A stretch of 64,000 nt of DNA from Perilla frutescens (GCA_026008535.1 BRKX01000011.1:47290183-47354182); one strand, 5' to 3'; shown: positions 22,101 to 33,984, numbered from the stretch's first letter. The notes: a model not told the origin generated them from the sequence alone. Numbers and translations: made by a program.

Positions 22101-24398
22101 ATATAGCAGGAACTAGAGAAAGAGCCAGACAAACTAAATAGCTTAAGAAACAGAGGGGGCGAGGAATTGAAGTGTGAATAATAAGACATCTTACCTCTCT
22201 TATCTGAGGCTCAAATCCCATGTCAAGCATCCTATCAGCTTCATCCAGAACCACAAAAGATATCCTTGATAAAGAAGTATTTCCTTGTTGTAGATGGTCA
22301 ATAAATCTTCCAGGAGTAGCAACTACTATATTCACGCCTGCCCGCAGCTCAGACCTCTGTAGTGACATTCATTAGCAGAAGGCAATCAGAATAGCCCACA
22401 AACCAGATCACATTTGTCGATAATGAAACAAATAATGAGTTGTCCGGCATAACTAACAAATTACTTAATGACATACCTGCTCAGAAATGTTCGTTCCACC
22501 CACAACAATTGCAGTCCTAAAGGAGTCCAAAGATCGGCTGAAGGCTTTCACCTGGTAAGACAATATATGATGACCCACTATGTAACAAGGACAAAGAGAA
22601 AGTTTTAAGCAAACAGAACAAAAGAAGCACTAAGAATACAAGAGTTCATTACAGATGACAATCTAGTAAGACACCAGGAAAATAAGTTGCACAGAGCTGG
22701 TAGTTCTAAGAAACAGAATCTCAGTCCTCACTTCTTTCTCTATTTGTTGAGCCAGCTCTCTAGTTGGGGCTAGTACTAATGCCAAAGGTCCATCTCCACG
22801 CCGGATAGGAGGCTGAGCCAGGCAATGCTGAAAATAATAGTAATAAATACTAGATTAGGACATGGTACTGCAAAAAACCAATCATATTAACTGCAATACA
22901 AATTCAATCAAGAGTCGAACATCACAAAATATTTAAACCTGAATCATAGGTATAGTGAATGCAGCTGTTTTACCACTACCAGTTTCTGCACAACCCAAAA
23001 GATCTCTTCCACTTAGGGCGACTGGCATGGACTGAGCCTGAATTGAAGTTGGCGTAGTATATCCATGAAATGCAATATCTTTCATGATGCTTGCATGTAA
23101 ATTCTGCAGAGAGTGAAAGTGAGTACCTTCCCCCAAATGAAGAGCACTGGGACAACAAAATATATCATCGACTATACCCACTAATTTTTACCATGTCAGT
23201 GAACGACTCAATAGGAGCTGGTGCAGGTTGTGAATCTGGTGGAACTGTAGCATCAACATTAAGCCTCAAACAGACCTCCTCGACCTGAACATACAAATAC
23301 ATGGTGCCAACTAATAGACCTGAGGACATCATCTCATATAAAAACTAGCTTACCAATAGTAACAGTGCTGTTTACAAAACAGAACAAAAATTATCGCACA
23401 ATTAACTCCACAATGCTCCATTTGGACGCAATATTTAGCAGATGAAAGCAACAGACGCATCCAAAGCCATTGAACCTAAATATTACTGTCTTCCCCTTCG
23501 ACGTAATAAATATTGATCTTTTCCACACACAAAAATATATATGAACTAATGAAAGTATGAGAGTTCTATAAAAAGAAAAGGATGAAACTGATGAATGAAA
23601 TGAAAGATCTCTCATTGTACACCATTTGTGATAGCATCTTCATTGTTTTCCTTGAACATCAAGTGAGCAGAGGCCAACTCTTTATTGTTTATTTTGTTTG
23701 CTGCATTCAATTTATGGTAACTAACAAATGTATTGTGCAAGCAACGTTACCACCGACATGGCATCATGCAAAATTCTTATTTTCAATATAAACCTAACTG
23801 AATCCAAAAAACACCTGGTTAATTACTTTTCGAGTATCAATTTCAACTTATGAGTCGAATCATCTATAAACTACATAACTGAAGGTGTATCTGCATATGA
23901 TACCTAACAAAAATTCAGCAAATACAAAATGGGAACATTAAGCATTCCTTGTAAGTCATATACAACCACTATAAGCCATCAAAACACAATAAAATTGGAA
24001 AAACGTCAAATATGTATTCATAATAAAACCAGTTATTACTTCTAGATCATAATCCACACAGTTCAACAACAGACCAATTTATTATTTTTTAAAGAAGGTA
24101 GAGTCCGTTATCCAACCTGTTCCGGGTTCAGCCGGATGACGCGGTCAGACGGCTTCCATTGTGGAGTCACAGGCTCCGGCACCGACGATACGTAATTACC
24201 GGAGCTCCGACTACCGGCATTCCATAAATTGCTTGAGTTGCCATTGTTATAGTTGCTTTTAGCCGAAGCGAATTGAGAATGAGAGCCGTTGAGCTGCTTC
24301 GAGTGGAAGTGATCGGAGTTACCGTTTACTAGGGTTTTGGCGGCGGCGGCGGAGGCAGTTGCGGAAGAGTTTCTCAGGTGAGGAGGAACATACGACAT
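16156..24398 (-). CDS. DEAD-box ATP-dependent RNA helicase (MSYVPPHLRN N-terminus)
   Basis: This is an RNA-dependent ATPase/RNA unwinding enzyme. Fourteen exons run right to left: 24398-24117, 23284-23192, 23103-22939, 22827-22732, 22551-22477, 22356-22195, 19662-19582, 19342-19244, 18907-18812, 17736-17605, 16919-16845, 16692-16603, 16510-16436 and 16332-16156. They join to 565 codons plus TGA. Residues 1-94 are a disordered Ser/Asn/Gly region. The core motifs are all present: Q-motif region TPTSIQAQ (about 142), motif I AETGSGKT (about 164), PTRELA (201), TPGR (251), DEAD (275-278), SAT (306-308), ATDVASRGLD (429) and HRIGRTGRAG (459). The tail ends in DDAWDD. The last acceptor was set at 16333 because only that frame gives the ARRKEREALAAQKE tail expected of the family. 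It resembles what rice nomenclature calls RH52, but I am not sure enough to name it. It looks intact. Confidence 0.94.
19441..19455. repeat. Poly-C tract in a helicase intron
   Basis: A run of about 14 C on the plus strand lies in intron 7 of the helicase. A poly-A run of 25 lies at 19010-19034 in intron 8. Both are simple-sequence tracts. Confidence 0.8.
19770..21421. mobile_element. 1.65-kb terminal-inverted-repeat transposon in helicase intron 6 (probable MULE)
   Basis: The left end reads TGAAAAAATTGCATCTGTGG and the inverted right end TGATAAAATTGCATTTGTAG. Similarity continues inward for over 100 bp ('gtcccacgggacaag', 'ttgcagaaatgatccc'). CCAACATG flanks both ends (19762-19769 and 21422-21429), or 9 bp if the shared A is counted. 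Long terminal inverted repeats with an 8-9 bp duplication point to a Mutator-like element; hAT is the alternative. The centre (about 20040-20540) is GC-richer and gene-like. No transposase was seen. Confidence 0.75.
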
Positions 24399-24827
24399 CG
24401 CTGGAAGATAGGATGAGTACGTTTAGTGAGAGCAATAGGGAGAGAGGGAGAGTGGGGAATATCTGAGCAACGAAATTGCCCAAAATGGGTGGGGTTTCTG
24501 TGTTGGGCTTCAGAGTTCTCTTGGGCCCAGGTTTTTTAATTTATAATTTACTATTTGTAAACTAAATACCAAAATTAAGTATTAACTCTAGTGGTGGGGT
24601 AGATTGAATCGTGTTTAATAAGTGTGAAAGCGGGTGTATTCAATCATGATTTCATTTGATTTTAAAGGACTTTTAAAATCAGGGTGTATTCAATTCAGAT
24701 TTTTAAAAGTCCTTTCAAATTATGATGTATTCAATCTAGACTTTAAAAGTCTTTTAAAATCCGAGTGTATTCAAAAATTCATAGACTTTAAAGTCATGTA
24801 TTTCATTGGATTTCACCTCAAAATCAC

Positions 24828-25589
24828 TGTTGGGTATCAGGCCCGGCTAGGGTTCACCGCTTGCTTTCCCGACCTCGGCGGTCTACCTCACTTGCTGCTC
24901 AAGCAGCTGTGGGCTTAGAACTTAGATTTCTTCTTCAATGAAGCAGCCTCAGATGCTAGATCAACCGGATCTAGGGTTGATTCTTCACAGGCTTGCTAAG
25001 TCAAGTATAGATCTGCAGGGACAGAGGCAAGGCAGAGGTTAGATCGAGACAGAATCAGAGATAAATACTCACAGAAACACGTAGCATATATATAGGTAAA
25101 ATAGAGAGAGATTTATGGAGAAAAGGTGCCCAAAGGCACTAGTGGGCTCAGATTCTCCCAAGCACGGCGGCAAAAGGCAACTCCGGTGACTAATCGGACC
25201 CAGACCAGGAGGGGATAGTGAGAAGAAAAGCTTAGATGCTCTCACAGGCTCCTTCAACCCAAAGCTAACCCGCAACCTCAACTCATAGGCCAACCAAGAA
25301 CTCACAAACAGGATTCCAGCCAGAGAAACAGAGGGTTGCAGCGGAGAAGCTCGGAGCAGAAGGATCAGGGATAGGGTTTCTTGCGTGAGGCATGAGTGAG
25401 AAGAGAAGGGACGCCGCATTTTGTAAGGGAGAGTGAGAGATGAATAAGAAAAATTAGGGTTGAAAGAATTATATATGGAAGGGATACGGGTGTCGAGTAG
25501 TGGGCTAGGGTTATTGGTGTTGGGCTTGCAGCGGGGCCAAAGGAAAAATAAAAGAACTGGGCCAGAGCAAATTGGGCCAACCACTCACA
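24828..25589 (-). mobile_element. Solo LTR of an LTR retrotransposon (5-bp TSD)
   Basis: This 762-bp unit begins TGTTGGG and ends CTCACA on the plus strand. It is flanked by the 5-bp duplication ATCAC (24823-24827 and 25590-25594). Read on the minus strand it runs TGTGAG to CCAACA with a TATATAA promoter-like box near 25475, so the element's sense is probably minus. No internal retrotransposon region or second LTR is nearby, so it is a recombination-derived solo LTR. The open frames inside it are not genes. Confidence 0.85.
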
Positions 25590-27197
25590 ATCACGTTAAA
25601 AATACAAATGATGAAATCCGACCTCTGGACACGAGATTTTGATGGATTTGAAAAACCCAGCGCGCGGTGCAATGCAGCGGCCGCTGAGTAGTTGAACTCG
25701 GACACCCCAACGCGCGACTGACCCCAGCGGCCACTGGAGTAGCCGACTATGGACTCCAGCGGTCGCTGGGAGCAAGGTGGAGATGGTGAGCAGAGCAACA
25801 GCGAATTCGAAGAAATCTTAGAGGATTTCTAATCCCAAACACGGTGTTATCAAGAATGTGAGTTCTTGCAAAGAATGTGGTAAGGAATTTGCCTCGTTGA
25901 GAGCTCTATCAGGTCACATGAGGTGTCATTCGATCAAGAACAAGAAGAATGGTGCATCACTGCAAGGAATGTGGTAGAGGCTTCGATTCGATGAGGGCAA
26001 TGTTTGGTCACATGAAGAGTCATTCCAAGCGAGTGAAGGTTGTTAACATTGAATCAGCTGAGAGTTTATCGAAACTTGGAGAATTTCTGCCTAATTCGAA
26101 GGAAAAGATCAAGGATTAGGTACAAGGGCACTGTAAATCCTTCATTTTCGGGTGTAGATGCGTCTAATTCTGCTGTATCTGAGCTTGAGGAGCAGAGGAT
26201 GCGGCTAAGATCTTGGTGATGCTTTCTAGGGATGTGATGAGTTGCTCGAAATTCAATTCGAAAACTGAGTCATCCGATGACGATTCTGCTTACTTTGGAG
26301 TTGTTTCATCTTGTAGAAGGAATAAATCTTGTGGGGATGATGGAGATTCTCTTATTGATTCTGATGAGAAGAAGTTGAAGAATAGTTTATCGACTGAGAA
26401 GCTTCAGTTTGAGTACTTCTCTTCTGGTTATGCAAATTCACTTGCTGAAAAGAATATTACTAAATTTGATTTGAAGTTTGTTGCTAGAGATTAAACTAAG
26501 GTCGATCTTGGAGTTGAAAAGGGAATGAAAGCTTATTTCTTGTGTGATGATGGGAAGCCTAGTGTCGATAAATTCTTGGAATATCAGCAGTAGAATGAAA
26601 ATAGCAAATCTGCAGAAATCGAAAAAGATTTATTGGTGGCTATTGGTAACAATGAAGGTGATGAATGTGGTTTTGAAAAGAATTATTCTGAAGGGTTAAT
26701 TGCAAGAAAAATCACAACCTTTCAACCTATTTGCAAATTTAAAACCACTTTTAAAATGTTGCAATAATAACATCACCTTTCGATTTGTTGCAAATTAAAC
26801 ATCGTCCAAATTTTCCGACCACCGGAATTCTGATGTGGAATTTTTTTATTCCACATGTATTTATGATTTAATTTTATTTTCCACATAGATTTAATATAAA
26901 AAAAACTACTACTTTTCATTTAAGAAGACCGTGAGTCTCCAGCACGCCCAACACTTTGAGTTAATTCTAATACCTCAAAACCCTAGAACACAAGAGATAC
27001 AAATATGCCCGACAAGAATGGTGGTCCTGAAGATTAAAATATAGCTTGGTGGCCACGAGAAAGAAGGAAGTAGTCCCGTGAACATAGTTGCAGTTGGGCA
27101 AACTTTGATTGGGAGTATATCTGTTGCGATAATATACACATGTAAGTTCTCTTTTCTGTATTTTTCATCACCGTGAATAAGCATTGCTAAAAAAAAT

Positions 27198-27285
27198 ACT
27201 TTCATCATGGTGGAAAATTTATATTTTAATCATTTTTCAGGACTTTATTTTCTATATACTTTCATCACGGTGGAAAATTTATTCC
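27198..27285. repeat. 58-bp partial duplication at the transposase N-terminus
   Basis: The sequence 'atactttcatca(t/c)ggtgga' followed by 'aaatttat' occurs twice, at 27198 and 27256. The second copy is the coding one (FHHGGKF). Confidence 0.65.
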
Positions 27286-30200
27286 TTTGGAAGATGACTA
27301 TGAGTACCAGGGTGATCGAATAACAAGCAAGCATGGTTTAGATGTTGATAGATTTGGCTATTTTGATTTGATAGGAGAGGTGGAGAAACTGGGGTACAAT
27401 TCTTGTTATAGTTTGTGGTTCAAAGATCGTAAAACCAACAACTACAAGGCTATAAATAATGATAAAGATGTTGTTGAATGTGTCTATGAGGTGTGGAAGG
27501 GGTCCAAGCATGTTAATGTGTATGTGGATAGCGAGAATGAGATGACTAAAGGAGAGTTGGTTGAAAGTAATGGAGATGAGAGTTATTGTGGCAGTGAAGA
27601 TGAGGCTGGGAATGCAGATGATTTTGGCTTAAGTTCCAGAGAAGATATTAACTATGTTCCAGAATCTGAAAGTGACACTGATGATGGGTTGAGCGATACC
27701 GAATTAGCTTCAGATGACGAAGAATATATTGATGCCAGAATTAGAAATAATATCTATAAGATGAATGAAAAACAGATACCAATACGATCTCATAATGTGA
27801 GAATAGATTTTACTTCAGATTATGAAGACTCAAATGGGGAGATTGATTCTGACTCTAGTGAAGAGAGTATGGATGAAGGCTCTGGAAAAAGAAAAAAAAT
27901 GGTGAGGACGACTTATGATCCAAAATGCGATCACAAGGAACTGCAATTACAAATTGGTATGAGATTTGATAATGCTTATCAGTGCAAACATGCTATTCAA
28001 ACTATCTCACTGGAGCATGGCTATCCAATTCATTTCACAAGATCCAATAAACATCAATGTGAAGCTAGCTGCATACCAAAATGTGGATGGGGATGCTATG
28101 GGAGTTTTGTCAAATGAGATCGCGTATTTATACTTAAGAGGGTCTCCCTGAAACATACTTGTCCGCGAGAGATTCACAATAAACAAGCAACCGCTGAATG
28201 GATAGCAAATGAGTACTTGGAGACATTTAGAGAAAGGCCTCACACTACAATCAAGGAGTTAGAACTTGACATAATGAAACGATTTGCTTGTCAAGTGTCA
28301 AGGTGGAGGCTATATAGAGCTAGGTGGAAAGCTCTAACTAAGTTACGTGGAACACTTACAGACCATTATGCAAAAGTGAGAAATTATGTTGCTGAATTGT
28401 TAAGAGTAGATCCGGAAGGCAAGTTTGAACTAGAGCTGGAGGATAATGGAGTATTTAAATCATTTTATGTTGGCTTGAGTGCACTGAAGAAAGGATTTTT
28501 AGGTGGATGTAGGCTAGTGATAGGGCTTGATGGATGCTTTCTAAAGACAATCTTGGGTGGTATGCTCTTGTCAGCTGTTGGGAAAGATGGGAACAACCAG
28601 ATGTATCCTATTGCTTGGGCTGTAGTAGAAATTGAGAATTAGAGTTGTTGGAGCTGGTTCTTGAAAATATTGTTTGAGGAGCTGGGCATTGGAAATGGTC
28701 TAGGACTTACAATCATTAGTGACCAGCAGAAGGTTTGTATTATATATAGATGAATTAATTATTGTCAATTTATACATGGTGTTTAACACACACGATTTTA
28801 TTGCAGGGTCTAATAAATGTTGTTGCTGATTTGGCTCCACATGCTGAGCATAGAAATTGTGCAAGACATGTCTACTGTAATTGGAAAAAGACTTTCAAAG
28901 GTCCAACATTGAAGAACATTTTTTGGAAATTATCTAGAAGTACATATCTTGCAAAGTATAAGTTGGCATTAGAAGATTTGAAGGCTGAAGATGAGGCTGC
29001 ATACTTGGATTTTCTGAATAGAGAGCCTCAAAGGTTTTGTAAGGCATACATCTCAACTTTTCCCTTATGTGATACGATTGTTAATAACGTGTCAGAAACT
29101 TTCAATGGGTTCATATTACAAGCACATGAAAAGCCTCTAACTGAAATGCTAGAGGCAATTAGAAAACAATTGATGCTAAGACAGTACACTAAGTTGGCAG
29201 CAATAAGTGGTGTAACTGATAGATTGTGCCCAAAAATTCATGAGAAGCTTGAGGATCTAAAATTAGAGAGCAAACATTGCACGTGTACACCAGCTTTGCA
29301 AGGTAAGTTTGAGGTATGTCACCGTCAAAATCAATTTATAGTTGATATGCCAGGCAAGAAATGCTCATGTAGAGCTTGGGATCTCACTGGAATCCCATGC
29401 ATTCATGCTATATCTGCAATTACTTTCCTAAATGAAGAACCATCAGACTTTGTTTCTGAGTGTTACACGGTGATGAAGTATATTGAGGTATACAAATATG
29501 GAATAGAACCAACTAATGGTCCAACCATGTGGCCTCATGCGGATGGTTATCCTGTTCTACCACCTCTAGTTCGAAAGATGCCTGGGCGACCGAAGAAAAA
29601 AAGAAAAAGAGGTGTTGAGGAAAAAGAATGCTTGAGTCAGACCAAACTTCACCGATTTGGAATGCAGATGACATGCCGACGTTGTTTGCAAGTTGGGCAT
29701 AATAAAAGAACTTGTAAAAATGAAGCGGTCAACATACCATCGACTACAAGAGTAAGCTCTAATTTTGAAATATTGTTTCGATTATCACATAATTTTTTTA
29801 AATTCTTAAATGTATTATTGCAGGTAAAAAGAGGAAGGCTGCGAAAAGAAACAATAGCTAATGAAAATGTGCAGAATATAAACCCGAGAAAGAGAGCCTC
29901 AAAACCCTCCAATCCAAACCAGCAACCACAACGAAATATACAAACTCGAAGAGAGAAGAGACTGGTGATATTACTTGAAAGAATATAACTTTAATGCTTA
30001 ATTTTTTAGTTATGTTCAATTTAAATGTATTTACTTGTGTGATTTGATGGTATAGGTAAGATCAGGATTTGGTATAATGGAATTTGCAGGAACTGGAAAC
30101 ATTTACGCAAGGGTATAAAAGTTATATCCTACTCAATTATTGCTAAGGAATCTTTTTGTCTGAAGTTTGATTGGTTACATTTAATTTTGTTTGCAGATGC

Positions 30201-30397
30201 CAGGCGATAATAGAGTTCGACACCTGAACTCTGTATTTGAACCATGTTTCAATTCAAGAGGCCGAGGAGGGACTAGAGGTCGGGGTGCTTCAAGAGGACG
30301 CGATGCTGGGCCGACTTTAGGCAATGGTTCTGGTTCGACTTCTGGCCATGGTGGTGGTTCGACTTCAGACCATGCAGGGGGTGTTTTGCAAACATAG
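27247..30397 (+). pseudogene. MURA-type MULE transposase, frameshifted and with a premature stop
   Basis: The N-terminal part (about 27250-28117) has the FHHGGKF start region, acidic repeats and the CDHKELQLQIGMRFDN DNA-binding region. It loses frame near 28115. The next part (28217-28642) covers the start of the DDE domain (LVIGLDGCFLK) and hits TAG at 28640. After an intron at about 28737-28805, the part at 28806-29750 carries the rest of the core (DLAPHAEHRNCARHVYCNW) and the SWIM zinc finger CSCRAWDLTGIPCIHAI, then a CCHC-like knuckle (CRRCLQVGHNKRTC). Further exons at 29824, about 30058-30111 and 30197-30397 encode a basic, RG-rich tail. An upstream exon supplying the start codon was not found. 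It cannot make a full transposase as written. Confidence 0.88.
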
Positions 30398-31427
30398 GAA
30401 AATGACGCCTAGCTAGTTGCCCAGTCTTTAACTTTTTGTCAAATATTTGGATAAAAACTTATGAATTTGTTTTGAACTAATTTATGGATTGGTTAAGTAT
30501 TGGGTACTTTTGTCTAATTTGTGGATGCCACGTAATGAAAAATATTTGTTGATGAATTTATGGTGCATTCATGGTTTTTTTTTCTTTAATATGAAACTAA
30601 TGTTCATTGATTATTGCATCTGTTGAAAAAAAAGCTCAAATAATTGATAAAAATCTGAACATGTACTCGTTTGGTAGTGGAAAGAGAGCAGATAAGAGTG
30701 GCTCTAATAAAATGTGAATAGTAAAAAAAATGTTAAAATCCATGTGGAAAAAAAATTAAATGATAATTACAAGTGGAAAAGAAAAATCCACATCAGCATT
30801 CCGTTTGCCGGAAAATTTGGTCGATGTTGAAATTGCTACAAATGTGAAAGGTTGTGTTATTTTTGCAACATTTTAAAGGTGGTGTTAAAATTGCAAATAT
30901 GATGAAAGGTTGTGTTTTTTCTTGCAATTAACCCTATTCTGAAAATGAAATGATGGAGGATTTCGAGAAGAAGCTTGAAAACAAGCATAGAGCCTGCTAC
31001 AAAAAAACATCATTCTCAACGAGCCTTAGGTAGCCAAAATGGCAAGCATAGAATGCTGAGTAGCAGCAGCTCTAATCTGTATACAAATGCTAGCTTGTTA
31101 TCTGCTTATTCCAAGCTCGATCAATATGGAGACGATCATCTTGAGGAGTCGAGCAAAAGCAAGGAACATGAATGCCCAATATGCTTCAAAATGTTCCCTT
31201 CAGGTCAAGCCTTGGGTGGTCACAAAAGGGCTCACTACAATGCAGTCACATAAAGCAAGAATCGAGAAGCAATGGCGGTGAATCAAGAAGTCACTGAAGA
31301 TCAACAGATGTTAGACCTTAACTTTCCCATTGTTGTTGATGCTGCAGGCACCAGAAGCAACCTCGGACTCAGCTCGTGGTTTGTTGATAGGAGTCGCGAG
31401 CATGAGGCGCTTGTGCTCACTACTTGA

Positions 31428-32050
31428 CTAACAACAAATCCCATTGGCATTATACAAACTGGCAATCTATGATCATCTGCTTAAAGATTCATCATGATCA
31501 GATCCAATGCTGGTTATTGGTAAAATCTTCCAATTTTTGATAGTAGTAGCTTTTGATCAGCTAGCTACTTGATTTCATATTTTGATCCATGTTTAAAAGG
31601 TCTTGTTGGATTGTTATAATGTGTGAATACTCCACCAAAATACAAGCAACAAAACAGTGTGTTGATCGGTTTCTATCATGTACATCTTCATTGACAGTTT
31701 GCTTAAACCATGCTTGTGCTGCTAATCACCTGTGCTTTTGATTTAAGACTGGTTAGAAATGTTTAATTTGCTCATATCTCTCTTAAGCAATATCATAATT
31801 GCATACTTATTTATTTATACATACATATATACATATATGTGTGTATAGCATTTGGGGCAGAAAGTGGTTGGTTAGTCACCTACCATATAACATATACATG
31901 ACACCATTTTTCTGCCATGTCTCTTTCCTTGTAGTTGGATCTTTACATACTCTCTTCTTTTTCTCTTTTTCTCTTTTACACCTTTTTTTTTCCTTTTAAA
32001 TATGTAAAAAATGTCTGGTTGACAAACAAAAAGAACAAAATACATATGTC
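31428..32050. other. Spacer right of the zinc-finger pseudogene
   Basis: Probably the former 3' UTR and flank of the zinc-finger gene. AT-rich, with no gene or further repeat recognised. Confidence 0.4.
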
Positions 32051-32858
32051 ATAGAAATTGAGGAGGCATGGTTGTGTGTTGGCAGCGGGGGTGGGCTTCG
32101 AACAGTCGGCGACGGGCTGGAGCGAGCGGCGGGGATTTACTTGGTTCACGGCTCCCGCGGCCGCTGAGGTCCAATGGTCGCTGGGAGTAATCGGCCCCCT
32201 TCCCAGCGACCGTTGGGTCGCTGGGTTCTATTTTTTCCGGGTCGAGGGATTTCAAATCCATTAAAATCATCCGAAATCGGTCTGAAATCCATACACAAAA
32301 TCCGGAGGACTCTGCGTGGAGTTGGGAGACTCCATGTGGAGTCTATGGATTTTTATAAAATCCATAGATTTTTTAAAGTCCAACAAAATCCTAATTGAAT
32401 ACACCCCCTAAATTGGAGTCCAACAATTGAAATTGAAAAAATAAATTTAAAAAATTAATAAATTTGACCGTGTTGTAACCCGTGTAAGTTTAGGATATTT
32501 GTCAGACTCCACTCCAATTTAATTGACATTAATTTTTGTTGGTGGCAAAATTATTAATTTTTTAAAAATATACCGAACACGAGTATTCAATAATTGGAAT
32601 AGAAATCATTAAGCTTACGTGCACAATTCCTTAGGTGCACCTATATCCGCCAAGTGCATCGGTGATACGTGTCTGTCACATTTTTATTTAATTTTTCTGG
32701 CGCTGATTTTTGGATTTTTTTCGATTTTTTTTTATTTTGATTTATACCCTAAAATAAAATTAATGAATCATAAAATTAAAGTGAATTAATTTAAGAGAGT
32801 TTCTATTTGCATACCATTTTTACTCTTTGCACCACAAATTATTTTTCATTTTCTTTTA

Positions 32859-33921
32859 GGGTTAATTGCCTCTAAAATTATGACTTTTATCCCATTTTTG
32901 GTTTTAAACATCACTTTTTAATTTTTGTAATTTTAACATAAATTGAAACGTTTTTGTAAATTAAACATACTTCATATTTTTGCCCAAATTAAAACTGACG
33001 TGGCGATACATTTACAGCTGACATGGACAAAACAACTATGTTTAATTAGAATATGCAATTCTCACTTGGAGATGGACAATGTTTTTCTCTGTACACGTAT
33101 AAATTGAGATTTTGTCTCTCAAACAAATCACAAACATAACAAGAATCAAATTCAACCGACATATACATAAAAAGTTACAAACATATTGAGTGCTCGATTT
33201 CTCAATCACCATGAACAACAACAATACCCTGCCTTCCTTTTCTTCTACTTAGTAGAAAAAAGGTTGTGCACTCGATATTAACTTCGAGGCTCACGCAGCT
33301 CCACGTCCCCTTCGCCGCCGACGGCCCCTCCCAAGATTTTGATTTCTCCGACTTCTTCAGCCCTGACACTACATCCTCTCCCTCGTCCGCCTCCTCACTC
33401 GTCTTGGGGGACCCACAAGTCATACACCACCATTCCTACTCCTTCGTGAGCCCATCTCCCTGTCTACCCCTCTCCAAATCACTTCCTAACTTTGACCCAG
33501 ATGAGAGCGATGAGCTCTACTATTCTACCTATGATGATACAACTAGTGAGGATGCAAAAGACGAGGATGTCAGAATTGGTGGCGGAAGTGCTTGCGATGG
33601 TGGTGGGGTGGCAGAAAATGGAGGGATGCGGTGGTGGGGAAGGTGGGGCTGGAGTGCTGAGAGAGAGAATCTCAATTTACGTGGGTTTAGAGAAAAAAAT
33701 ATGTTGATCCCCAAGTGAGAATTGCATATTTTAATTAAACATAGTTGTTTTGTCCACGTCAGCTGCAAATGTGTCGCCACATCAGTTTTAATTTGGGCAA
33801 AAATATTGGGGATGTTTAATTTACAAAAAAGTTTCAATTTATGTTAAAATTATAAAAATTAAAAAGTGATGTTTAAAATAAAAAATGGGGTAAAAGTCAT
33901 GATTTTAGAGGCAATTAACCC
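32859..33921. mobile_element. Pack-MULE-like element, 1.06 kb, with about 210-bp inverted repeats
   Basis: Both ends read GGGTTAATTGCCTCTAAAAT (right end inverted), and the inverted similarity extends about 210 bp ('cacttggaga', 'acaaaacaactatgtttaatta'). The first 11 bases equal those of the larger MULE at 26693. The flanks are T-rich (TTTCTTTTA against TTTTTTTTT), so the duplication is only suggestive. The interior has much higher GC content and an open frame. Confidence 0.75.
33266..33718 (+). pseudogene. Captured gene fragment in the MULE (possibly S6 kinase N-terminus)
   Basis: A 150-codon frame rich in Ser, Pro and Asp reads DFDFSDFFSPD and later VIHHHSYSFVSPSP. This order, an FSD-F acidic-aromatic motif followed by an 'xHSxVGPS'-like segment, reminds me of the N-terminal region of plant ribosomal S6 kinases (S6K). 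There is no kinase domain. The last third runs into the inverted repeat. The source identification is tentative; the gene-like composition inside a transposon is plain. Confidence 0.45.
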
Positions 33922-33984
33922 TTTTTTTTTATTAGTTATAAATTTACCTAAATATCCTTACTAAGAAAATAAATAAATAAATTC

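Larger units (their letters stand above)
26693..30934 (+). mobile_element. Mutator-like transposon (MULE), 4.24 kb, with 9-bp TSD
   Basis: The element is flanked by the perfect 9-bp duplication TATTCTGAA (26684-26692 and 30935-30943). The terminal inverted repeats are about 150 bp, starting GGGTTAATTGCAAGAAAAA, and continue through 'ttgcaacattttaaa' and 'tccgaccaccggaat' type blocks. It carries a MURA-type transposase in the plus orientation. The insertion lies inside the zinc-finger pseudogene. Confidence 0.93.
25845..31427 (+). pseudogene. ZAT-like C2H2 zinc-finger gene, broken by frameshifts and a MULE
   Basis: The remnant is split into 25845-26692 and 30935-31427 by the MULE. The left part encodes a finger CKECGKEFASLRALSGHMRCH and, in another frame, CKECGRGFDSMRAMFGHMKSH, then an acidic region including AAKILVMLSRDV, a motif typical of multi-finger ZAT proteins. 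The right part has a degraded finger (RALGSQNGKHRM), a good finger CPICFKMFPSGQALGGHKRAH, and the DLNFP EAR-type repression motif near the end. The plant family is nuclear transcription repressors. Frame changes near 25950 and 26115, stops near 26490 and 26590, and a shift around 31000 show it was already decaying. It lacks visible introns, as do its relatives. Inferred non-functional. Confidence 0.8.
24632..32408. mobile_element. Composite element bounded by long imperfect inverted repeats
   Basis: The left border repeats GGGTGTATTCAAT several times (24632-24780). The right border ends in the inverse, 'aattgaatacaccccc' then TAA (32393-32411). Further in, both sides carry matching inverted blocks: 'gattttgatggatttgaaa' with 'aacccagcg' at about 25630-25665 against 32220-32270, and 'cagcggccgctg' with 'gtcgctggga' at 25675-25785 against 32155-32225. 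The GGTGTATTCAAT terminus and TAA are PIF/Harbinger-like. No clear left target duplication is present. Inside lie a solo LTR, a zinc-finger pseudogene and a MULE. That this is one element is inference. Confidence 0.5.

Noticed and set aside
25069..25584. 171-codon minus-strand frame
   Set aside because: It lies wholly inside the solo LTR, downstream of the LTR's own TATA-like box. It has no recognisable domain and is best explained as LTR leader sequence.
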